From NCBI RefSeq assembly GCF_022605725.1, contig NC_065548.1, positions 7,039,644 through 7,103,643 on the forward strand: a DNA stretch of 64,000 bases, read 5' to 3'. Shown in pieces: positions 20,103 through 29,965 of this stretch. Made by a program: the position numbers and the translations under genes. Under the pieces are notes generated by a model, which was not told the origin of the DNA, did no database searches, and worked only from the letters and a program-made list of their open reading frames with translations. Origin of the DNA: Anthonomus grandis grandis. Its lineage: Eukaryota; Arthropoda; Insecta; Coleoptera; Curculionidae. How positions within the stretch are numbered: the first letter of the stretch is position 1; every line of letters starts with the position of its first letter.

Positions 20103-20654
20103 CTACGAGAAAAATCCAATGAAAGGTAATCAATTAATAAAAAATCATTTAAACTGCCTTATTTTGCGGTTATATTTGTTGTAAAATAAATTCAAAGTAC
20201 TGTGGCATCAGATGTCATCTACCGGGAGACACTGAACTAATGAGAGTTGTTACTCTCCTCTCCTGTTGTGCTGTCATGCATGTTGGTTATAATTATAATC
20301 TAGTTTTTTTTGCTTGAGGTTAAGTTTAATTTTTTGGTCTTTTTTCTATGAAATAGTTAAAGATCTTATTAATTTGTATTATTTCTTGTAAATTTTATTT
20401 GTTACCTTAGAATAAATAAAGTAAAAAATCATCCACACCTCAGAACTTAATAATATTTTTATTGCTTGGTGTGGATAACTGTTACCGTATTTTTCTTAAC
20501 ATATTATGTCCACTAAACATTTTAGAATTTCATTGAAAGTTCTAAGAAAAATCTATGAAGTTGAATGAATTCACAAAACTGGTCTATTTTTAGGTTAATT
20601 TTTTATTACTCTCCCTAAATAACCGTCATATGTCCAGAAGAATACCGTTATCTT
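20103..20654. other. Region upstream of the LRR gene
   Basis: It should contain the missing first exon and promoter of the minus-strand LRR gene. A minus-strand ATG near 20275 starts short frames, but none joins in phase to the exon at 20102, so I leave it unassigned. Confidence 0.45.
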
Positions 20655-20860
20655 GGACTATTAAACATCATAATACGAACAAAGTTATTTCAGAAATAGA
20701 GTTAGAAACTCGTTAAAAAGTCGCATAAAAGTAAATTATTAGGTACCCCTCCCCATATCAAATTTTTTTACCAAAAATTGATTTTTTTTCGAAATCGAAC
20801 TAACTGAACCAGTAGATAATTCACATCGTCTACATCACGAATATACCGGGTTGAAATGAG
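20655..20860. repeat. Dispersed repeat, copy 1
   Basis: Two blocks: 20668-20745 (ATAATACGAACAAAGTTATT...CGTTAAAAAGTCGCAT) and 20755-20858 (TACCAAAAATTGATTTTTTT...ATATACCGGGTT). Both recur at 28716-28910, on the far side of the pogo element. It is also an empty-site version of the sequence into which the pogo element inserted. Confidence 0.75.
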
Positions 20861-21448
20861 ATTCTAGCAGAACTAAGTGTACGGTCAGACTGAATTGCGG
20901 GCGGGCGTGAAGCGGGCGATAAGCGAGCGAGCGGTTTTTTGGCCGTACTAAAAATAGAAAATCGCAGATAAGTTGTGTATATTTGTGTTCTGTGTTGTGT
21001 TCTGTCGCCAGTAAACATGGCGCCCTTATCAAAACTAAAAAGAAATATTTTAATAGACAGTAACCCCTATATGAAGTGGAAATTATTTTTGGAGAAGTCT
21101 CGTAGATATGGAATAAACCCTATTAATAAAAGGAGAAAAAAATTTGGAGAATTTCACCACCTATACGTCGAATTAAGAGAATACCCGGAAAAATTCTTTG
21201 AATACTTAAGAATGTCCATAAGCACATATGATTTTTTATTAAGTAAGGTTAATAGGAGGCTTACGAAAATTACGACAAATTATCGATCTCCTATATCAGC
21301 AGAAGAAAGACTGGTAGTAACATTAAGATTAGAATATATTCTTTTTATATATAATAATGAAATGCTAGTTATAGAAATAAAAGTTTTTATTTAATTTTAT
21401 TATAACAGGCTAATTAACCAAATTTTCTAACAAAAACTACATTATATA

Positions 21449-22994
21449 ATACAGGGTGTTCATTTATAAACTGACACATTTTAACTGCTTATAAGTCGAG
21501 AACGAAAAATGACAACATTGTGCGGTTTTCACAGAACTTCATCAATATTTTTAAAGTTTTTTTTGACAGTGTTGCCAAGTTTCAAAGTTTACCTGAAATA
21601 GGAGGAAAAAAATGATGATTTTCAAAGGCCGATTTCTCAAAAATTTTAAATGTAACACCCTGTACTTTTTAATTTCACATTAAAGCCTGTTAAATCCCCT
21701 TTTCGAAAATGTATAAATTGTCTTAAATTCATTATTTTTTTTTTATAATTAAGTTTAAACCCTACAAAATTCAAACTTTCCAAAAAATAGAAAATCGCGC
21801 CCTTGAAAAAAGATATTTAATGTGCAAAACACTACTAGATCTTTTTAGAAATGAGCCGGATACCAATTTAATAATGTCTGATGAGGCAACATTTCACATC
21901 AGTGGTCGAGTAAATAAGCATAACTGCCGAATTTGGGGAAATGAAAATCCTCGAGTGTATAACAAATTTGAAAGAGATTCTCCTAAGCTGAACGTTTGGT
22001 GTGCAGTATCGAAATTTAAAATTTATGGGTCATTTTCTTTCAAGAAGCAACAGTGAATGGAAACAATTACACTGATATGTTAGAAACATTTTTTTATCCT
22101 CTACTTCAGCAGGATGGAATTTTAGCCACGGTCTACTTCCAGCAAGACGGTGCACCACCACACTTCTCCCGGGTCGCAAGGGATTCCTTAGATATTACTT
22201 TTGGAAACAGATGGATAGGGCGAGCAGGTCCAATCGAGTGGGCACCTTATTCTCCCGATCTAACCGTTCCAGATTCTTGTATATGGGGATATGTAAAAGA
22301 CGTTGCTACAATCCAACCCCAAGAAATTTGGATGAACTGCGCAACAACATAGTAAACGTTTTCAACCAAATTACACCGCGAATGCTACAAAACGCCTTCG
22401 GCAACTTATTTCTCCGTCTACATTTGTGTTCCGAGCAAAATGGGGATCATATTCAGCAGCTAATTTATTAGTTATAAATTAAAATAAATTTCTTCAATTG
22501 TTTGTTGTTAAAATTGTTGTAATTTAATACATAGAATAAATACTTTTTATAGACATGGCAATAGCGCAAATTATTTAATTATGATCATGCTAAAGCGATA
22601 CATAGGCAATTACCAGAAAATGTTCATCAATCGACAATCACCGAATATGTATTCTAGGAAAATTTTTAAAAAGGTGTCATTTACTAAAATTAGCTCTGTA
22701 AAAAAAAATAATGAATTTAAGACAATTTATACATATTCGGAAAGGGAATTTAATAGGCTTTTATGTGAAATTAAAAAGTACAGGGTGTTACATTTAAAAT
22801 TTTTGAGAAATCGGCCTTTGAAAATCTTCAATTTTTTCCTCCTATTTCAGGTAAATTTTGAAACTTGGCAACACTGTCAAAAAAAACTTTAAAAATATTG
22901 ATGAAGTTCTGTGAAAACCGCACATTGTTGTCATTTTTCGTTCTCGACTTATAAGCAGTTAAAATGTGTCAGGTTATAAATGGACACCATGTAT
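21449..22994 (+). mobile_element. Mariner/Tc1-like transposon with ~290-base terminal inverted repeats, nested in Harbinger
   Basis: TA on both sides (21447-21448, 22995-22996) borders an element whose ends read ATACAGGGTGTTCATTTATA and, inverted, ATACATGGTGTCCATTTATA. The inverted similarity continues inward for about 290 bases (left arm to ~21740, right arm from ~22700), much longer than the 20-30 bases of classic mariners. A transposase remnant fills the middle. Confidence 0.85.
21751..22471 (+). pseudogene. Mariner-like transposase, N-terminus missing
   Basis: The remnant reads MSDEATFHISGRVNKHNCRI, KLNVWCAVSKFKIYGSF, FQQDGAPPHFSRVARD and PIEWAPYSPDLTVPDSCIWG. These are the DDE blocks of Tc1/mariner transposases (Asp in SDEA, Asp in QQDGAPPH, Asp in SPDLTVPD). 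Frame changes occur near 22055 and 22330, and the last segment LDELRNNIVNVFNQITPRML ends at the stop 22469-22471. The DNA-binding HTH region that should precede it is absent: the left terminal repeat is reached only about 20 codons before the first motif. Confidence 0.86.
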
Positions 22995-23000
22995 TATACG

Positions 23001-24881
23001 TTAAATATGAACCTGGGTCGTTACTGCGGCCTGCTTGGTTTTCCAAGTTACCAGTTTCCAAAAGCGGAAGTTGTAAAATCTGCTGCTGCTGCTCTGGCAG
23101 CTTTTTTCCTTTTTCTTCAAAATTAATGATATGATATCCGACTTAATTTCTAGTTTTTCAAATTCTGTGAAATCAGCCATATGGGGCAATAAGACTTTTA
23201 AAGAACAGTAAATCGGCGTTATCATTGTCTTTCGCTTCGTTTTGCCACATTTCAATTTTTTTAGTTTCTAAACTTAAAAACTCTTCTTGGATGTTTTTTT
23301 GGTCCTTTTACGTACTTAAGAAATTGAGCTGCTTCTAGATGGTGTTCGTAGTGGCATTGATGAGGGTGAAGAAGGTTGTGAATGTAGATCGCTGGCTTCA
23401 TTGTTTTCATTATTTTCAACGGAATGAAGTTCTTCGATTTCATTTGAATCTTCATTGCAAGAAAACAAATTTCCCTGTGTAGGGGCAGGAGTAACAAAAT
23501 CTTTTAAAAAATACATTGGTTCAAAATACTGCCACTTTGGTCTTACAGGTGGTGCACTGGCTCCCGATCTGGGAATGGGTATTTTTTTCACCTCCTTTCT
23601 GAACTAATCTTTTAAAATTTTCCACCTGTTTTTGGCATCCGTAAATAAAAAAAAAATATAATATAATACACTATTATAGCTAATTTATGATTTTTATATT
23701 TACAAAACTTTAGGTGATATTTATACTTATTTATAGATTTTTTTAGGTATTTAGCAACGGGTTTATCGTTCAGATCGTTAGCATTTGCTTTTCGAATAGG
23801 AAGATCTACAGTAAGCAACTTAGTTTTCGAAACCTGTCAAATTATTTGGGAAGAACTAGTGGAAGAATTTATGCCAATTCTAACTGAGAACTCTTTAAAG
23901 AAAGTTATAGCTGACTACTTTAATCGATGGAAATTTCCAAATTGTTTCGGTTCGATAGATGGAAAACACTGTCAAATAAGATGCCCACCAAATTCTGGAT
24001 CTCATTATTTTAATTATCTACACTATTTCTCTGTCGTGCTACAAGCTGTAGTAGATGCGGACAAAAAAATTTTATCCATTGAAATTGGAGGCCGTGGTAA
24101 ACAAAGTGACGGTGGAACATTTGCAGGATCAATGATATTCAATTTGTTAGAAAGTAATTTGTTTAATGTCTCTCGTCCTACTAATTTACTGAACACAAAT
24201 ATAGAATTGCCACATTTTTTAATAGGTGTCGAAGCGCACCCTCTAAAATCATATTAAACGAGGCCTTATCCGAGACGCGGACTTAATCCCAAAAAAGAAT
24301 ACTTTAACAAATGCCTCTCCACTGCTAGAAAATGTATCGAGTGTGCTTTTGGAATACTGTGTGCCAAATGGCGTTTTTTAAATAAAGACATAGAAACACT
24401 GCCTGACAAAGCTTGCATACTTATTAAGTGTGCTTGCATCCTGCATATTTTAGTAAGAGACAAAGATGGCGACAGTGATCTCCACTATCGTCACATATCG
24501 GAGCAATATCAGGAAAATAATCAACCTGCCTTTAATGGAAGAAGGAATAATCGAGGGAGTTCAAGAGCAATTGAAATTCGAGAACAACTTGCTGACTACT
24601 TGTTCCACTTGCCAACTTAATTACACATCTACTATGTATTAAATAATTATGTGATTGTGTGTGTAATTAAATAATTATATACGTTCATATTGATAAGTAT
24701 AATATAGACCTGTGTTCAAAAAAAGTGTTTCCTTACCATTACAATTACATGCTTCGGCCACTTCTTGCCATAATTTATCAACAGCATTTTTACTTTTATA
24801 TAAAGGGTGACTATCTTGCCACAAAGATCTTCTGGTATGAACTTCAGGCTCCTTCTGTTCATGTTTATTATTGCTACACAT
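23001..24881 (-). pseudogene. MADF/BESS accessory protein of the Harbinger element
   Basis: The first part (24737-24881, minus) encodes TRRSLWQDSHPLYKSKNAVD and KLWQEVAEACNC, the start of a MADF domain, and ends at a GTAAGG donor. The second part (~23655 down to 23001) continues AKNRWKILKD, then after a stop FRKEVKKIPIPRSGASAPP and RPKWQYFEPMYFL. It carries a serine-rich region and a BESS-like C-terminus (LPHMADFTEFEKLEIKSD) in a shifted frame. In PIF/Harbinger elements this protein is needed with the transposase to bind the ends. The acceptor before the second part lacks a clear AG. Confidence 0.75.
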
Positions 24882-25636
24882 TTTATTTCTTTTTATTTAC
24901 ATCTGTTTTACGAGAAACACAGCAGCAAACTATGCAAAAATCCAAACACGCTCAAGTTTAATTACTCTTTTATCGCACGCTGCACGCTCAATTTTCGCCC
25001 GCCCGCTAAGCGTCGGTGTGGCTATTTGCATCTGTGCATTAGCTTTTGAAAAAATCGCTCGCTCGCTTATCGCCCGCCCGCAATTCAGTCTGGCCGTACA
25101 CTAAGGGCACTTTGAAAATTCGGTAAAAGTTATTTTTCGACCTTCTTTTTCAGCCCTAAAAATGCGAGATCTCGGCTAATATGAGAGCTACGACGTTGCT
25201 TATTGTCTTGTCGGATTTAGAAAAACGAAACTAAGTTATAACCATTGGAATTTTCCCGATAGTACCTATAGAAGCCGAGATATCGACCTCCAAAGTTAGA
25301 AATTATTTATTTTTAGGGTATACCCCCTCGTATAGAATTTATTTAGGGTCACTAGACCAGTAAATGAACAAATAAGAAAAGTTTTGAGTTAGAGGACCTG
25401 TAAATCAGTTATATATTTACTTAAGTACTATAACATTTTTAAAGACAAAAGTCTCGACAATTTTCTCTTATTATGAACAACAAGAGATACGTTACCCTTT
25501 ATATTTTTTAAAATTTTGCCGATTTTTATAACAAATGCCCAAAATCCCAGTAAATGAACGAACTCCTCCAATAAATGAAAACTATACGACTAGTAAATGA
25601 ACATAAGGTTTATTTTTAATAAGGTTTTTTTAATTA

Positions 25637-26640
25637 TCAAATATTTAAATTATATATACTGCCTTTGGATGATATTGGCTCTGAAATTTTTTCTAAAACA
25701 AATTTTCTTTTATACCAAAAATTTGGTTTTATCTTTTCCATAACGCTGATCTCATATTCTTGGGCACCCTGATCTATATTTTTTATTAAACCTGGATACC
25801 TCTTCTTTTGGTAACTTATAACCACGAAGTCTCCAATATTAAAAGCTGCAAATGTGAATACATTATATGATTAAAATATATTTTCCATGTATCTATATGA
25901 TATAAGACCAGACACATTATTTATTTACTTACTTTTACTGCTTGTTTTGTCAGGCTTTTTTTTTACAGACATTTCTTTTTTAAAAACTAAAAGCACATAA
26001 ATATCAACATTATAATTTCTTTAATCCATTTTTTTATAATTACTAAACTCACCTTTATTTTCTTGAACTCCATTAATAAACTTTTCTGATTCCCCTTCTT
26101 TAACAGCCAATTTTAACTTCTTGTTCTGTTTTCCGGCTAACGTTTTATTTTCATCATCAACATCCTGGATCTTGGTCGCTTCCACATCATTTTGTTTTTC
26201 TTTAACTAAAAGCATAATACATTAAATTTCATTTTATTCTAAATTCTTATTAGGTATAGTTAAAATTACCTTGATTTTCTCGAACTCCGTTTATCAACTT
26301 TTTTGAATCTTCTGTTTTTTCTGGTCCCCCTTCTTTAACAACCCTTTTAAGCTTCTTAGCTAATTTCTTAGTTTCAGCTGACGTATTTTTTAAAGCTGTT
26401 TCCAGTTTTCTTTTCTTTATTTTATTCTCTTTATCTATTCTTTTTTTTTCTTGTTCAGAATGATGTTTCACCCACTTCTCGGATGTTATTGCGTAGGGCA
26501 TTTGAACACTCTTTTTTGATACACCCTCTTGCTTTGGCCAGTGAAGATGATTTTCCCAAACTTTTATTTCTTGGATTAATGACAATATTGGATAATATTT
26601 TAATCTTCCATTCGCTGCAAGGGAGAGTTTAGGCTAGAAT
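25637..26640 (-). pseudogene. Lysine-rich repeated coding fragments, C-terminal to the pogo transposase
   Basis: Minus-strand open pieces at 26250-26585, 26021-26215 and 25637-25825 share Lys/Glu-rich segments (KKLAKKLKRVVKEGGPEKTE and NKKLKLAVKEGESEKFINGV, each followed by NGV(R/Q)EN(Q/K)G). They look like two copies of an exon separated by short introns (acceptor/donor-like sites between them). The last piece contains GDFVVISYQKKRYPGLIKNI, a pattern common near the end of pogo/jerky-like transposon proteins in insects. Probably the tail of the element's protein, but I cannot prove the splicing. Confidence 0.45.
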
Positions 26641-26882
26641 AGCCATATACTCAGATTGGAATTCTCTGTCTTCTATAATAATAAATGCATTGTCGATATC
26701 GTGTCAAGAATTTCTAAACAGTATGATTTTATTTGGGAATTGAAATGCACACCAGGTAATAAAATAGGTGTAATTACATCAATTTCTGGCAATGGTGATG
26801 TCTGATAAGTTGGAGGCTCATATAAAACTCCGTCAATTTTAAGGAGCAAGTCGTTTAAAAAGGAATCTGTAAATATATCGCT

Positions 26883-28025
26883 CTATATATTCACTAACAT
26901 GTCATTTATTTCAGACTCGCTAAATAACTGGTCAACATTATCGCTACTGTCATTAAAACTTGTTGAGTCACCTGCGTTTTTTTCGCAAAATTTTTTAAAA
27001 GAATCTACTACACTGTTGGACAAATTTGTGATATTAGTGACCTGTAAATAATGGTCCAATACTTTCAAGGAACATTTATAGTCTTCTATTGATAATTCGG
27101 TACTGGGTCTTTTCTCAGAGATTTCATTACGCCGGGTCGAAATACACTTTGAATAATCAACTGAGTCAGGGCTTAATGGATAAAAGCCACAAATTCTGAA
27201 TCCATTTATAATGGTTTCTGGTTTAGAAGCCTTATCAAAAGCTTCTTTAAAGAGGATGCTAAAGTTGTGCCGAGTAATTGGTGTACAACTCTTTTGTTTA
27301 TGAAGTCGGCACATAGATTTCCATTCAACTTTTAGGGGTCTAAATATACTGACATCACAGAGATGATGTCAGTATATTTAGAGGATGATTCTGTGTTCCA
27401 CACAGAATTCATACAGGTCCAAATTATAGTGGGACTTATGTCCATCTATGAAAAGAATTACTGGAAATATAACGCTATTTTCCAAAAGCCAGGGATAAAA
27501 TATATTCGCAATATATTCAAAAAACGTTGCACTGGTCATCCACCCAGAATCGGACCTTCCAATGGCCCAACCTTTTGGCACCGAAAGAGCTAGCTCTTTA
27601 GGAATTCTTTTGTATGGGAAAACAATCATTGGTGGGACTGCCACACCATTAGCAGCATAGTTGCACAGCACTGTAATTGACTCTTTTTCGTTTCCGCCTG
27701 CAATCTCGTAAAGGTTTTTAAACTTTTTGGAGGGCCCTAGAACTAAACCTGACTTAATACACGTTCTTATACCGGTTTCATCCGCATTGAAAATGCGGGC
27801 TGGATCAGACATCATGTTTTGGCTTTTGACAAAATCCAATTAACTAATCTAGTTTCCTCATGAGCGCTCAAGACTGTAGAGGGGCCCATTTTTCGAATAT
27901 GTGGCACCTTTCCACCATTTAGAAGAAGCTTTACTTAATGAAATAGTTGCAGCTTGAATTTCACTAATAATTGCTGCATCCAAAGCTTCCTCCGTGTATT
28001 TAAAACGTGAATATTTTGGAGCCAT
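26883..28025 (-). pseudogene. pogo-like transposase with internal deletion and inverted duplication
   Basis: It starts MAPKYSRFKYTEEALDAAI (a pipsqueak/HTH-type N-terminus), then RKMGPSTVLSAHEETRLVNW in another frame. Most of the CENP-B-like DNA-binding segment is missing (roughly 100 residues, judged from family layout) before MMSDPARIFNADETGI. The catalytic aspartates are visible in FNADETG, LFIDGHKSHYN and DVSIFRPLKVEW. Between the second and third, a perfect 18-base inverted repeat (27339-27356 / 27365-27382) replaces the expected N-A-T-H-type segment. The C-terminus continues to the stop at 26883. Confidence 0.85.
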
Positions 28026-28715
28026 CTGAAAAAATAATTGTCGTCCAATAAATGAACACCAGTAAATGAACGTTAATAGAAAACGTTTATACTGGTTTGA
28101 CTGCATTTGGGTATAAATGCTATTATTCAAGTTAGTTCAGTTCTATGTAAGATATGTTTAAGGTTGAACTTCGCATAAAAAATTATTTTAAGTAAAATCC
28201 AGTAAATGAACACACTGTTCGTTTACTATATTTAAAAAAAAAATTAAACCAGTAATTGAACATGCAGGAATTATTCAATAACAGAAAAGTATTAGGTATA
28301 AACTTATTTTAAAGAAAACAATTATGCGTGTATTAACCTATAAAGTGTATTTCTTATACTTATTTCATAAAATATAATAGCTATGAAGCCTAGAAAAAAA
28401 AACATTTGCTTACCTTAATATTATAAAATAGAGACACAAAATGGTCACGCGGTGACACAGTCACACTTCAGTCGCTTGTTTTAAACTGTTCACAAAATAT
28501 TAACCTACGGAGTTCTTTTTCCCCTGGGTTAATATTTTGTGAAACTGTTTTGCCAATGCCTAATGGAGGCTAGTGAACGAACGCTATAAAGAAGATGTGT
28601 GCACAACGTGTTAGAAAGAGATAATAGAGCTTTTCCATCGAATATTCTTATTTTTCAAGAAATTAAAGTCACTGTTCATTTATTGGGTGCTGTTCATTCA
28701 CTGGTTAAGCGACCC

Positions 28716-28915
28716 TACCAAAAATAGATTTTTTCGAAATCGAATTAACTATACCAACGGCTAATTCCCATCACCTACATCACAAATATACCGGGTTATG
28801 ATTAAATCGACTTTCAAAGTTTGATTATTAATCTTTATAATACGAATAAAGTTATTCGGAAATAGGGTTAAGAGATTCGTTAAAAAGTGGCATAAAATAA
28901 AATTAATAGACGAAA
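28716..28915. repeat. Dispersed repeat, copy 2 (pogo target)
   Basis: 28717-28806 matches 20755-20858 (ATAGATTTTTTCGAAATCGA...ATATACCGGGTT). 28835-28910 matches 20668-20745. The block order differs between copies, as expected for pieces of a tandem array interrupted by the Harbinger and pogo insertions. Confidence 0.75.
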
Positions 28916-29926
28916 TAGGATGCAGCAGCATAGATGTGCATTTAAGCTACAATGCCCTAAAAAGTGGTTTGAATATGCCATATTGACGTTTATTGAGATT
29001 AAGTCATGTCAACCGCATTGACAGTAATAACTTAATTTCTGACAGGTTCGGCTTTTAATATAGGCGCAATTTTTGAAAAAAAAATTTTAACAGATTTTTT
29101 TACTTCTCCTCAAGAATTTGTAATTTGTAATGTCATATATTGCCATTTGACCAAAAAATGGTCTTAACCTAAAAATAAAAGCACTTTGCAATGACACTTA
29201 CTTATTACTTAAATCTTCAACCATTTTCACTTTGAAAACACACCAATAAACTAATAAATTTCACCAACAGCAGTATTAAAAAGCCGCATATATCTTAATA
29301 AAATATTAAATAATAAAACTATTCTGTTATCTTATAAAACTTGCATTTGGTAAACAGTGATTTTCAGACTAGAGCTCCTTGAATAACCGTTATCACTTAA
29401 GAAATACTTATATTACTGATAACAAACCAAGTACAAAAAATAATATATTAACAATAATAAAGATATTATTGACAATTCACATGGTAATAGTGGCATTTTA
29501 TTATCTATATACATGCTGGCTTATATTTACTTACCGTTATAGTTAATTTTAACTAAAACTTAACACAACTACATCAGTGTAAAATATTTTTACCTGATAC
29601 CAGCTAAACATGATATCAACTAATGGTGATAATATTATTTGCACCTGTGACAATCGATACGGATTAGATAGAGAACTTTCGCATGCGAACGATAACATTA
29701 TTACGTTAAAGAAAGTTCAATTTTCATAGTCATGCTGTGCTAACAAATCACAATATCCAGATGATGATGATGATGTCTGACGACACCTGTACCAACGTTC
29801 AGTTTTAAATTGAACGTCAAAATACGCCTTGGATACTAAATTCGTTGAATGATGTAACCACTTGATAGGTTTTTCTCAAGAGGGTCAGATACTCAATTAC
29901 TTATTATTCTTTTTTTACATCAGTAT
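28916..29926. other. Intergenic DNA upstream of beta-galactosidase 1
   Basis: No gene recognised. GATAA-type sites occur (for example near 29627 and 29690), as often found before gut genes, but they are too short to be evidence on their own. A TATA-like TCTATAAAAAC lies at about 29926-29936, some 30-40 bases before the ATG. Confidence 0.45.
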
Positions 29927-29965
29927 CTATAAAAACATTTGAATAACACGTTAAGGACTGAAAAA

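Larger units (their letters stand above)
21017..24620 (+). pseudogene. Harbinger transposase, two exons, one nonsense codon
   Basis: Part 1 (from ATG 21017) reads MAPLSKLKRN...FGEFHHLYVELREYPEKFF and ...ISAEERLVVTLR. Part 2 starts at a TTTTTTTAG acceptor (exon from 23747) with YLATGLSFRSLAFAFRIGRS and continues to TAA 24618-24620. The catalytic D, D and E are present in FGSIDGKHCQ, VVDADKKI and CIECAFGIL. One in-frame TAA at 24255-24257 interrupts part 2 where the family has a short hydrophobic/Arg-Pro segment; the frame is otherwise open. The part 1 side has no good GT donor, and the mariner-like element sits between the parts. Probably inactive, but only lightly damaged. Confidence 0.87.
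20877..25101. mobile_element. PIF/Harbinger DNA transposon with two genes
   Basis: The ends are inverted repeats starting GTGTACGG(T/C)CAGACTGAAT and continuing through a GCGGGCGGGCG block and GCGATAAGCGAGCGAGCG (~45 bases). They are flanked by the 3-base duplication TAA (20874-20876, 25102-25104), characteristic of PIF/Harbinger. It carries a DDE transposase on the plus strand and a MADF/BESS DNA-binding protein on the minus strand, the standard two-gene set of the superfamily. A mariner-like element lies inside. The GC-rich ends stand out strongly from the AT-rich surroundings. Confidence 0.92.
25346..28715. mobile_element. pogo-like (Tc1/mariner superfamily) transposon
   Basis: The ends are inverted repeats GGGTC(A/G)CT and ACCAGT(A/G)AATGAAC, bordered by TA (25344-25345, 28716-28717). 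The empty site is visible in the related repeat copy at about 20755, which has a continuous TTTACCAAAAAT where this element is inserted. Near both ends the unit CCAGTAAATGAAC recurs in direct and inverted form (25547, 25591, 28049, 28061, 28200, 28250). The transposase is on the minus strand. Confidence 0.88.

Noticed and set aside
19820..20119. Frame reading MDFSRR... as the LRR gene start
   Set aside because: Its first codon is TTG and the first six codons lie in what looks like the pyrimidine tract and AG of an acceptor.
23859..24257. 132-codon frame as a stand-alone gene
   Set aside because: It is the middle of the Harbinger transposase, bounded by an upstream exon sequence and one nonsense codon.
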